Positions 1-5,353 of a DNA stretch of 9,583 bases are shown one piece after another; position 1 is the first letter of the stretch, and each line of letters begins with the position of its first letter. The notes under the pieces were generated by a model, which was given only the letters and a program-made list of their open reading frames with translations, was not told the DNA's origin and made no database searches. The DNA lies in contig CALBXV010000701.1 of assembly GCA_937890045.1 (NCBI GenBank), forward strand, positions 1 through 9,583, read 5' to 3'. Both the position numbers and the translations under genes were made by a program. Source of the stretch: an uncultured archaeon (GTDB lineage: Archaea > Thermoproteota > Nitrososphaeria > Nitrososphaerales > CALBXV01).

Positions 1-218
1 TCTTCTACTGTCCATACGTTCCACTACAGATGGTTCGTGCGGTTGGTGAAAGTTCCTTCCAGCCAAAAATTGGTTTCAAGACTCGTTACGGTCTTGCTGC
101 TAATCCTTTTGCCGCCTCTGGTGCGGTTGCCGCTGGCGATACTGTTAACTCCGATGCATCACTTGATGCGAATACCAATGCTTGGTATCGGAGGGTTAAG
201 GTTACAAACTTGATGTAA
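1..218 (+). CDS. 23: Major capsid protein gp23, C-terminal 71 residues (5' truncated)
   Basis: This is the tail end of the T4-type major head protein, which forms the hexamers of the prohead and capsid shell. The frame opens at base 3, so the gene begins before the window, and it stops with TAA at 216-218. The residues visible are characteristic of gp23: PYVPLQMVRAV, then FQPKIGFKTRYG, then ANPFA, and a C-terminus of YRRVKVTNLM. An internal ATG at 30 is not a start, because the homologous sequence continues upstream of it. Codon use is unlike the genes that follow: many C-ending Phe/Tyr/Thr codons and a higher local GC content, as expected of a very highly expressed virion protein. A strong terminator follows the stop by about 23 nt. 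Identity is confident; only the fragment's completeness is limited by the window. Confidence 0.93.
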   Translation, partial: FYCPYVPLQMVRAVGESSFQPKIGFKTRYGLAANPFAASGAVAAGDTVNSDASLDANTNAWYRRVKVTNLM

Positions 219-241
219 AATCAAGAACAATGAAGTAAATT

Positions 242-268
242 GGGGGGTCTTTTGACCCCCCTCTTTTT
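242..268 (+). terminator. Intrinsic terminator after gene 23
   Basis: An 8-bp perfect stem (GGGGGGTC at 242-249 paired with GACCCCCC at 254-261) closes a TTTT loop and is followed by a T run at 264-268. In this AT-rich sequence such a GC-rich hairpin is conspicuous. It should end gene 23 transcription and isolate it from the next unit. Confidence 0.93.
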
Positions 269-273
269 ATTAT

Positions 274-281
274 TATAAATA
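274..281 (+). promoter_or_regulatory. T4-type late promoter (TATAAATA) for the outer-membrane-like gene
   Basis: This is an exact match to the T4 late-promoter octamer, recognised in T4 by RNA polymerase carrying gp55. It lies 5 nt beyond the T run of the preceding terminator. By the T4 rule, transcription would start about 6 nt downstream, near 287, giving a leader of roughly 50 nt to the ATG at 339. The gp55 homologue encoded later in this window is the likely specificity factor. Confidence 0.85.
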
Positions 282-326
282 TAAACAATTATAATGTTCT
301 TAGTGACAAATCAATCTAGGAGTTTT

Positions 327-333
327 AGGGAGG
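327..333 (+). promoter_or_regulatory. Ribosome binding site that fixes the start at 339
   Basis: AGGGAGG lies 5 nt before the ATG at 339. The earlier in-frame ATG at 294 has no comparable site and is only about 7 nt from the predicted transcription start. The protein from 339 begins with a clean signal peptide, which also favours this start. Confidence 0.8.
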
Positions 334-338
334 AATAT

Positions 339-1061
339 ATGAAAATATTTAAAAATATTCTCGTGGGAATGCTTGCAGTAGCTTTTATTGGAACTGCAAT
401 TAGTTATAAAAATGAAGTTGTTGCGGCAAGTACAGATTGGGAGATATCTGACCACAATTGGGATGTTAATTGGGAACAATCTGGATATGATATTGGTGTT
501 AATGTAAGAAATCAATATCGTTCTGATTATGACCATGCTGAGTTATCAATTAAACTTCGTCCAATGTTCTTAACACCATTTACTGTAGCAGTTCGTATTG
601 CTGAAGAAGATGGTGCTAGAGAATATCGGCCGACATTGACACAATCGGTAATTAATTGGGATATGCTAAAAGATGAAGAAGGTAATAAAGGACCGATTAG
701 TTTATCACTTGGACATAGAATCGAATACAGACACTATGAGGGCATCAATGCTCCGCCAAGTAATTGGTATTCAGATGGTGTAGATGCAAATTGGCGTTAC
801 AGAGGTATTATTACAGTGGGTCTTAATGTTTTAGATAATATTAATATCTGGGCAAGAGTTCAACCCCGCTTTGAATTTGGCGAAGGAAAAGAAAATGATT
901 TTGAGATTGATGATGTTAAAAATCAAGTTGGATTCAGTATAAATTTGGGTGACAACGCAACCTTTAGTCCATACGTTGAATATTTGATGGACGGTCAGGA
1001 CAATAACTTTGAACGAAAAGAAGTTATGGTTGGAACTAGACTAGCATTTAAATTAAATTAA
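339..1061 (+). CDS. Predicted outer-membrane beta-barrel (porin-like) protein with signal peptide
   Basis: The product is 240 aa. The N-terminus (MKIFKNILVGMLAVAFIGTA) has a short basic stretch and a hydrophobic core, as in a Sec signal peptide. Cleavage is plausible after residue 30 (VAA|S), though a site nearer residue 22 is possible. The rest has no long hydrophobic helix and shows alternating strand-like segments ending in charged turns, for example ISLSLGHRIEYRHYEG, IITVGLNVLDNINIWARVQP, ATFSPYVEYLMDG and EVMVGTRLAFKLN. This is the look of an outer-membrane barrel; a DUF2490-like or KdgM-type small porin is a guess from pattern only. The last residue is Asn, not the usual terminal Phe of a beta-signal. 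The gene is alone between two terminators with its own late promoter and a strong RBS, so it should be expressed late as a single unit. Alternatively it could be a periplasmic or secreted beta protein. Confidence 0.6.
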   Translation: MKIFKNILVGMLAVAFIGTAISYKNEVVAASTDWEISDHNWDVNWEQSGYDIGVNVRNQYRSDYDHAELSIKLRPMFLTPFTVAVRIAEEDGAREYRPTLTQSVINWDMLKDEEGNKGPISLSLGHRIEYRHYEGINAPPSNWYSDGVDANWRYRGIITVGLNVLDNINIWARVQPRFEFGEGKENDFEIDDVKNQVGFSINLGDNATFSPYVEYLMDGQDNNFERKEVMVGTRLAFKLN

Positions 1062-1080
1062 ATTGATTTAATTTGATTAA

Positions 1081-1106
1081 GGGAGGCTTTCGAGCCTCCC
1101 TTTTTT
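1081..1106 (+). terminator. Intrinsic terminator with UUCG tetraloop
   Basis: GGGAGGCT at 1081-1088 pairs perfectly with AGCCTCCC at 1093-1100 around a TTCG loop, followed by six Ts at 1101-1106. The UUCG loop is an especially stable tetraloop. It closes the outer-membrane-like gene 19 nt after its stop codon. Confidence 0.95.
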
Positions 1107-1110
1107 ATCA

Positions 1111-1118
1111 TATAAATA
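1111..1118 (+). promoter_or_regulatory. T4-type late promoter (TATAAATA) abutting a start codon
   Basis: This is an exact late-promoter octamer, 4 nt past the T run of the preceding terminator and only 5 nt before the ATG at 1124. By T4 spacing the transcript would start at or within a base or two of that ATG, leaving no room for a ribosome binding site. Confidence 0.85.
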
Positions 1119-1123
1119 GATAT

Positions 1124-1708
1124 ATGGCAACAGCACAATCACCACTTGCAAGACAACCTGAGAAGTTAGACTATGCCACTCAAACACAATTTAAATTTGG
1201 TATACATCAATTACCGAAGGTTGAATTTTTTACTCTGAGTGCAAATGTTCCTGGCATTTCTGCTGGTGTTGTTACTAGGGCAACTCCATTTAAAGATATT
1301 CCTTTAGTTGGAGAGAAACTTACATACGAAAATCTATCCATAACTTTTCAAATAGATGAGTATTTGGAAAATTATATTTCATTACATAATTGGATGAAGG
1401 GTATAGGATTTCCAACAGACAGGCAAGAGTTTCGTACATTTAGAGATGTAACATCAAATACACCAGCTAGTGGTAAAACTCCACCAGTAGATTTGGTTGG
1501 TAAAGCTGTTCCTGATAGAGCATTATATTCAGATGCATATCTTATGGTGCTTTCTAATAAAAACAATCCTATTGTAGAAGTTAATTTTCAAAATATTTTT
1601 CCTATATCTTTAGGTGCATTAGATTTTACTCAAGCTGTTACTGACGTAGAATATATGACTGCAACTGCTGAGTTTGCATATCAAATTTATGAAATAAACA
1701 CATTATAA
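1124..1708 (+). CDS. Tail-tube-fold structural protein (gp19/gp54-like)
   Basis: The product is 194 aa and is probably a virion tail component. Its layout matches the T4 tube superfamily (gp19 tube, gp54 initiator): an N-terminal strand and 'LP' segment (about 22-45, with ANVPGI), then PLVGEKLTYENLSITFQIDE (61-79) and a helix with NWM (89-91). It ends in VNFQNIFPISLGALDF...FAYQIYEI (153-191), which parallels the C-terminal strands of gp54 (CIPISV...FAYRV) and gp19. At 194 aa it is shorter than gp54 (320 aa) and longer than gp19 (163 aa), with an insertion around 100-130. I chose ATG 1124; in-frame codons upstream run through the terminator. It has its own late promoter and no Shine-Dalgarno. 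In related marine phages the gene after gp23 may be annotated as tail completion gp3, an alternative name I cannot exclude. Confidence 0.65.
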   Translation: MATAQSPLARQPEKLDYATQTQFKFGIHQLPKVEFFTLSANVPGISAGVVTRATPFKDIPLVGEKLTYENLSITFQIDEYLENYISLHNWMKGIGFPTDRQEFRTFRDVTSNTPASGKTPPVDLVGKAVPDRALYSDAYLMVLSNKNNPIVEVNFQNIFPISLGALDFTQAVTDVEYMTATAEFAYQIYEINTL

Positions 1709-1711
1709 ATA
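1704..1711 (+). promoter_or_regulatory. Third TATAAATA, overlapping the tail gene stop codon
   Basis: This is an exact late-promoter octamer that contains the TAA stop (1706-1708) of the tail-tube-like gene. It would start transcription near 1717 and give uvsY a leader of about 100 nt. In AT-rich DNA a chance match is possible, but it falls at a gene boundary like the other two. Confidence 0.65.
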
Positions 1712-1753
1712 ACCACGAGCAGATGCGATAAACTTTAACATATTCACATCTTA

Positions 1754-1794
1754 GACTTTTAAAGTCAAAAATAAAAAAGAGAGTAATCAACTCT
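1754..1794 (+). repeat. Two small inverted repeats in the uvsY leader
   Basis: GACTTT at 1754-1759 and AAAGTC at 1761-1766 form a near-perfect palindrome. AGAGT (1780-1784) and ACTCT (1790-1794) can form a 5-bp hairpin. Neither has a T run on the + strand, so they are not clear terminators. They could be an operator or leader structure; the 1709-1817 spacer shows nothing else recognisable. Confidence 0.3.
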
Positions 1795-1817
1795 GCTCAA
1801 CTTTGAAACGATATATT

Positions 1818-2249
1818 ATGAACCTAGAACAATTAAAAGAAGAAGCAAGAAAAGACCTCATAGTAGAAAATGAGGAACACCTTGATTCTGAATCCCTCAA
1901 AAACCAAAAAATAAAAGCAAAGTATCTTGAGCATAAAACAAGATATCAATTACTATTGCAAAAGGCCAATGGTGATTATCAACGTATGTACAGAGAAAAA
2001 TGGGAGTACTACGGTGGTAAGGCTGATGTCAAAGTTTATGTTGCAAAACCGTTTGACTTAAAAGTTTTAAAAGGTGATTTGGCAATGTATATTAGTTCTG
2101 ATGAAGAAGTTATTGCATTGATGGATAAGATTGGATATCTGGAAGTTGTAATAAAATATATTGATGGTGTTATTAAATCAATTGACAATCGCGGATGGGA
2201 TATTAAAAATGCAATTGAATGGAAAAAGTTTGAAGCAGGGATGATATGA
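1818..2249 (+). CDS. uvsY: UvsY recombination mediator protein
   Basis: The product is 143 aa (T4 UvsY is 137). In T4, UvsY loads the UvsX recombinase onto single-stranded DNA coated with gp32, so it drives recombination-dependent replication and repair in the cytoplasm. The N-terminus MNLEQLKEEARKDL lines up with T4 MRLEDLQEELKKDV. A basic segment with KWEYYGGKAD (61-70) corresponds to the T4 RLDYYSGRGD region. The C-terminus IKSIDNRGWDIKNAIEWKKF followed by EAG matches T4 IKSRGFAIKHIQ...FEAG. A TTG at 1803 is in frame, but the ATG at 1818 reproduces the family N-terminus. There is no good Shine-Dalgarno. Transcription could come from the TATAAATA at 1704. The stop overlaps the next gene by 4 nt (ATGA), suggesting translational coupling. 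Confidence 0.85.
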   Translation: MNLEQLKEEARKDLIVENEEHLDSESLKNQKIKAKYLEHKTRYQLLLQKANGDYQRMYREKWEYYGGKADVKVYVAKPFDLKVLKGDLAMYISSDEEVIALMDKIGYLEVVIKYIDGVIKSIDNRGWDIKNAIEWKKFEAGMI

Positions 2250-2794
2250 CTTGGTTAGTAGCAGATTATATTAAATATTATGAAGGTGTGGTTTCAAATG
2301 ACCAATGTTCTGAAATATTAAACTGCACTGAAACTGTATATGTTCCTTCTACATATTCTAGTAATGATGGTAAGGTTGAAAGTGAAGAACGAGTTCGTAT
2401 GGATGAGTGTTGGGTCAAAAATGATAGTATATTGTGGCCTACTATATTAAGTTGCTATGAAGAAGTCATAAAAAGATATTCATCAGATTTCCCTTTATTC
2501 ACTGTACAACGTACAACAGATTTTAGAATTAACAGATATGCATCAGGTGGGTTTATGTCTAAGCATTGTGATAATATACATCATAGTCATGGTCAACAGT
2601 ATGGATACCCACAAGTAACTGCTCTCTTATACCCTAATGATGATTACGAAGGTGGAGAATTTTTTGTATCAGATCATCAATATTTACCAAAGAAGGGTTC
2701 ATCTATAGTATTCCCTTCTAACTTTATGTACCCCCATGAAGCAAAGGCTATTACCAAAGGGACTCGTTGGAGTATAGTTACATGGCTGATGTAA
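2246..2794 (+). CDS. Fe(II)/2-oxoglutarate-dependent oxygenase, prolyl-4-hydroxylase type
   Basis: The product is 182 aa. This family uses Fe(II), O2 and 2-oxoglutarate to hydroxylate a substrate, often protein side chains; the substrate here cannot be read from sequence. The iron ligands are visible: HCD at H107-x-D109 and the distal H164 in YPHEA. R174 in TKGTRWSIVTW fits the 2-oxoglutarate carboxylate site. The LLYPNDDYEGGEFF segment (128-140) is typical of the P4Hc-like core, and the length suits a single catalytic domain. The gene starts at the ATG in ATGA, sharing 4 nt with uvsY, and has a GCAGGG ribosome site about 5 nt upstream. It overlaps the next oxygenase gene by 13 nt. All catalytic residues are present, so it should be active. 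Confidence 0.85.
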   Translation: MTWLVADYIKYYEGVVSNDQCSEILNCTETVYVPSTYSSNDGKVESEERVRMDECWVKNDSILWPTILSCYEEVIKRYSSDFPLFTVQRTTDFRINRYASGGFMSKHCDNIHHSHGQQYGYPQVTALLYPNDDYEGGEFFVSDHQYLPKKGSSIVFPSNFMYPHEAKAITKGTRWSIVTWLM

Positions 2795-3375
2795 AACTTT
2801 ACAGATGTTTTCCAACAACAGTTGGTGAGTTTTCATATTATCCCAATGACATAGAAATGAAGGATATGATTTCTCATATTACAACCACGAAAAAAAATCA
2901 TGGGTATCATACCGAAGATGATTTACATACGATATCTTATTTTGCTGATTTTCGGGATGAGATATTAAATGTTAATAAAACATATATGAAAGATTTAAAA
3001 TACGAATATGACAAATTAGAAATTACTGGTATGTGGGCAAATAAATTACATGTGGGAGAGGCTCATCCACCACATACACATTCAAATAATTTCTTATCTG
3101 GTGTATATTATTTAAAAGCTTCAAATAATACTTCTCCTATACAATTTTTTGATCCAAGACCCCAAGCAAATGTTTTACGACCAAGAAATGAACCAATTTG
3201 GGAAAATTCAAGTATGTTGCAATTTGCTTCTGTTAAAGGAATAGGATTTATTTTCCCATCATGGTTACTGCATTGGGTGCCACCCACACAAGATGAGCGT
3301 ATAAGTATCTCTTGGAATATAATTGTGAGAGGTAATTACGGCGAACCTGATACATTACAAAATGCATATATCTAA
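2782..3375 (+). CDS. Second 2OG-Fe(II) oxygenase family protein (TIGR02466-like)
   Basis: The product is 197 aa, from a different branch of the oxygenase superfamily than its upstream neighbour. It looks like the TIGR02466/2OG-FeII_Oxy_5 family: MWANKLHVGEAHPPHTHSNN (84-103), then LSGVYYL (105-111), IQFFDPRP (120-127) and FPSWLLHWVPP (158-168), then R173 in DERISISWN. Likely metal ligands come from the H95/H98/H100 cluster with H164 distal, and R173 is a candidate 2-oxoglutarate contact; which of the clustered histidines bind iron is uncertain. A TTG at 2767 is in frame, but the ATG at 2782 is preferred, with GGAG about 9 nt before it. The gene overlaps the upstream gene by 13 nt and uvsW by 14 nt, so all are co-translated in one operon. 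Substrate unknown. Confidence 0.75.
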   Translation: MADVKLYRCFPTTVGEFSYYPNDIEMKDMISHITTTKKNHGYHTEDDLHTISYFADFRDEILNVNKTYMKDLKYEYDKLEITGMWANKLHVGEAHPPHTHSNNFLSGVYYLKASNNTSPIQFFDPRPQANVLRPRNEPIWENSSMLQFASVKGIGFIFPSWLLHWVPPTQDERISISWNIIVRGNYGEPDTLQNAYI

Positions 3376-4816
3376 AAAAAATGAAGTATACCTTACTCTA
3401 AATAATGTAGAACCTTCAACCTCTCAAGAGTTAACAGAGTTTTTCACTTTTGAAGTGCCTGGTGCTAAATTTATGCCCATGTATCGTAATCGAATGTGGG
3501 ATGGCAAGATACGATTGTTTAGTCCAGTTACAGGAGAGATATATGTTGGACTTCTATCTTATATAAAGAAATTTTGCAAACAAAACAATATAGAATATAC
3601 AATAGAAGAGGGTGTAGAAGATAATAGGAATATTATACTAGCGGATGTTAGAAATTTCATCAGGAGTCTCAAACCCAAGACCAAAGGCAAAACCCTCAAA
3701 GTACGAGATTATCAAATTCAAGCTGTTCACCATGCCATATCTAGAAATCGTTGCCTTCTTCTTTCTCCTACTGCTTCTGGTAAGTCTTTAATAATATATA
3801 TCCTAGTCCGTTATTATCATATGATGGGCCTGAAGACTTTAATTCTTGTACCTACTACTTCCCTTGTGGAACAGATGTATTCTGATTTTCAGGATTATGG
3901 GTGGAGTTCAGGAATCTATTGTCAAAAAATATATCAAGGCTATGATAGAGCTGTTACTAAGGCCGTTGTAATATCAACTTGGCAATCTATCTATAAGATG
4001 CCAAAGAAATATTTTGAAGATTTTGGGTGTGTGATTGGAGATGAAGCTCATTTTTTCAAAGCAAAATCTCTTACAGGTATAATGACCAAGTTGCATCAAT
4101 GTAAGTACAGATACGGTCTTACAGGGACGCTAGACGGTACACAGACGCACCAGTTAGTACTAGAGGGTCTATTTGGTCCTGTTGATACTATAGTAACAAC
4201 TAAAGAGTTAATGGATAAGAAAACTCTTGCCAATTTAAAAATAAAATGTGTGGTGTTAAAACATCCACCTATACGAGAGAAAATGACATATGCTGAAGAA
4301 CTCGAATATTTGGTTACGAATAGCGCTAGGAATCAATTCATTATTGATTTGTGTCGCAACATTTCTGGCAATACATTATGTTTATTTCAACTAGTAGAAA
4401 AACACGGAAAAATCTTATATGAACAGATAAGTAAGATTGCAAAAGATAGAAAGGTATTTTTTGTTTACGGTGGCGTAGATAGTTTAGAACGTGAGAGAAT
4501 TAGGGAAATAGTTGAAAATGAAAAGGATGCTATTATTATTGCGAGCTTTGGTACTTTTAGTACTGGTATCAACATTCGCAACCTTCACAACATCGTGTTC
4601 GCTTCACCTTCAAAGTCTAAAATTAGAGTCTTGCAATCAATCGGAAGGGGATTGCGGGCTACTAAGAGCAAAATGGGAGTTTTAGTATTCGATATTGCAG
4701 ATGATATATCCTATAAAGAAAGAAGAAACTTTACACTTAATCACTTTTCAGAACGAATAAATATCTATAACGAACAACAATTTAACTACGAAATAAGTAA
4801 GGTAACACTAAAATGA
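3362..4816 (+). CDS. uvsW: UvsW-type superfamily 2 DNA helicase
   Basis: The product is 484 aa (T4 UvsW is 503). In T4 UvsW unwinds D-loops, R-loops and branched DNA, regresses stalled forks, and shifts replication from origin-primed to recombination-dependent. The N-terminal substrate-binding domain carries FMPMYRNRMWDGKIRLF (37-53), matching the T4 NWDGRIRLL stretch. The helicase core has a Q-like RDYQ (115-118), Walker A SPTASGKS (135-142), VPTTSLVEQM (163-172), STWQSI (205-210), DEAH (227-230, with GDEAHFF), GLTGT (252-256), IIIASFGTFSTGIN (391-404) and the arginine-finger motif QSIGRGLR (425-432). All key motifs are intact. The start at 3362 overlaps the oxygenase gene by 14 nt and has no clear Shine-Dalgarno, so coupling is likely. 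The stop shares ATGA with the next gene. Confidence 0.92.
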   Translation: MHISKKNEVYLTLNNVEPSTSQELTEFFTFEVPGAKFMPMYRNRMWDGKIRLFSPVTGEIYVGLLSYIKKFCKQNNIEYTIEEGVEDNRNIILADVRNFIRSLKPKTKGKTLKVRDYQIQAVHHAISRNRCLLLSPTASGKSLIIYILVRYYHMMGLKTLILVPTTSLVEQMYSDFQDYGWSSGIYCQKIYQGYDRAVTKAVVISTWQSIYKMPKKYFEDFGCVIGDEAHFFKAKSLTGIMTKLHQCKYRYGLTGTLDGTQTHQLVLEGLFGPVDTIVTTKELMDKKTLANLKIKCVVLKHPPIREKMTYAEELEYLVTNSARNQFIIDLCRNISGNTLCLFQLVEKHGKILYEQISKIAKDRKVFFVYGGVDSLERERIREIVENEKDAIIIASFGTFSTGINIRNLHNIVFASPSKSKIRVLQSIGRGLRATKSKMGVLVFDIADDISYKERRNFTLNHFSERINIYNEQQFNYEISKVTLK

Positions 4817-5214
4817 ACACAGATACAGCTACTTATAAAGTTCTTAAATTATTGAATGGAGAAGAGCTCATCTGTGAATTGGAAGATGGTGTTGTTGACG
4901 ATTCTTATGAAATAACTAATCCATTAAAAATGCAAGTTGAATCTAAACTCACAAGACAAGGCCCTGTGGAGTCTTTAAGTTTAAGCAGGTGGATTGGTCC
5001 ATATACTGAACAATCATTATTTAGTATTAAGACAGCACATGTTCTTATAGTTGCTGAGGCCTCAGAAGGTTTATCTAGATATTATGAACATGTGCGAAAA
5101 GAAATCATAAAAAGGGATTCTCCTGATTATAGAAAATCTTTAAATGATATTGATAATGAAGAAGTTTATGAAGATCTGTTAGCTGAATTAGAAATTGAAG
5201 ATACTATTCACTAA
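4813..5214 (+). CDS. Conserved-type phage protein of unknown function downstream of uvsW
   Basis: The product is 133 aa, with no function I can name. The N-terminal part (about 8-80) reads as a small beta-barrel: VLKLLNGEELICELED, YEITNPLKMQVES, then ESLSLSRWIGPY and SLFSIKTAHVLIV. This is the look of an Sm/Lsm-like or PRC-like barrel. The C-terminal third (85-133) is helical and acidic (EEVYEDLLAELEIED). I recall proteins of this pattern next to UvsW in marine T4-like phages, but cannot verify this here. It starts in the ATGA shared with uvsW, with AAGG about 10 nt upstream, and it is the last gene of the operon. A 139-nt spacer with the gene 55 promoter follows. A small nucleic-acid-binding accessory to UvsW is only a guess. 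Confidence 0.6.
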   Translation: MNTDTATYKVLKLLNGEELICELEDGVVDDSYEITNPLKMQVESKLTRQGPVESLSLSRWIGPYTEQSLFSIKTAHVLIVAEASEGLSRYYEHVRKEIIKRDSPDYRKSLNDIDNEEVYEDLLAELEIEDTIH

Positions 5215-5249
5215 AACAACACATAGCTATTATATACATTTTTTTCATA

Positions 5250-5279
5250 AAGTCAAGTACCATTTGAAAGATTTGACTT
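5250..5279 (+). repeat. Inverted repeat AAGTCAA/TTGACTT upstream of gene 55
   Basis: AAGTCAA (5250-5256) and TTGACTT (5273-5279) are exact inverted copies separated by 16 nt. A further direct copy of TTGACTT at 5301-5307 contains the promoter -35 element. This may be an operator, or chance in AT-rich DNA. No terminator-like hairpin with a T run follows the upstream operon. Confidence 0.3.
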
Positions 5280-5300
5280 AATTTAGATTAATAAAGGGAA

Positions 5301-5329
5301 TTGACTTTTTCATATAATTGATGTATTAT
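5301..5329 (+). promoter_or_regulatory. Sigma70-type promoter for gene 55
   Basis: A TTGACT -35 box (5301-5306) and a TATTAT -10 box (5324-5329) are separated by the ideal 17 nt. Transcription would start near 5336, just before the gene 55 ribosome site GAAGGA (5342-5347) and ATG at 5354. It looks readable by unmodified host polymerase, which suits a factor needed before late transcription. Confidence 0.75.
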
Positions 5330-5353
5330 GATATATCTTTTGAAGGAATAATA

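Noticed and set aside
294..338. In-frame ATG at 294 as the start of the outer-membrane-like gene
   Set aside because: It would put 15 extra residues before a textbook signal peptide, lacks a Shine-Dalgarno and lies just after the predicted transcription start. ATG 339 has AGGGAGG at the right distance.
1073..1123. TTG at 1073 as the start of the tail-tube-like gene
   Set aside because: The reading frame would run through the terminator hairpin and the late promoter. ATG 1124 gives a sensible N-terminus.
1771..1794. Minus-strand terminator formed by the AGAGT/ACTCT hairpin followed by the A tract
   Set aside because: The stem is only 5 bp and no minus-strand gene exists for it to end.
1803..1817. 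TTG at 1803 as the uvsY start
   Set aside because: ATG 1818 reproduces the start of T4 UvsY residue for residue in pattern; the extra five residues have no counterpart.
5273..5300. TTGACT at 5273 as a second promoter -35 box
   Set aside because: No acceptable -10 hexamer occurs at 16-18 nt; the position falls on AAAGGGAA.
5318..5353. ATG at 5318 as the gene 55 start
   Set aside because: It lies between the -35 and -10 boxes of the predicted promoter. ATG 5354 has a proper ribosome site and gives the same length as T4 gp55.
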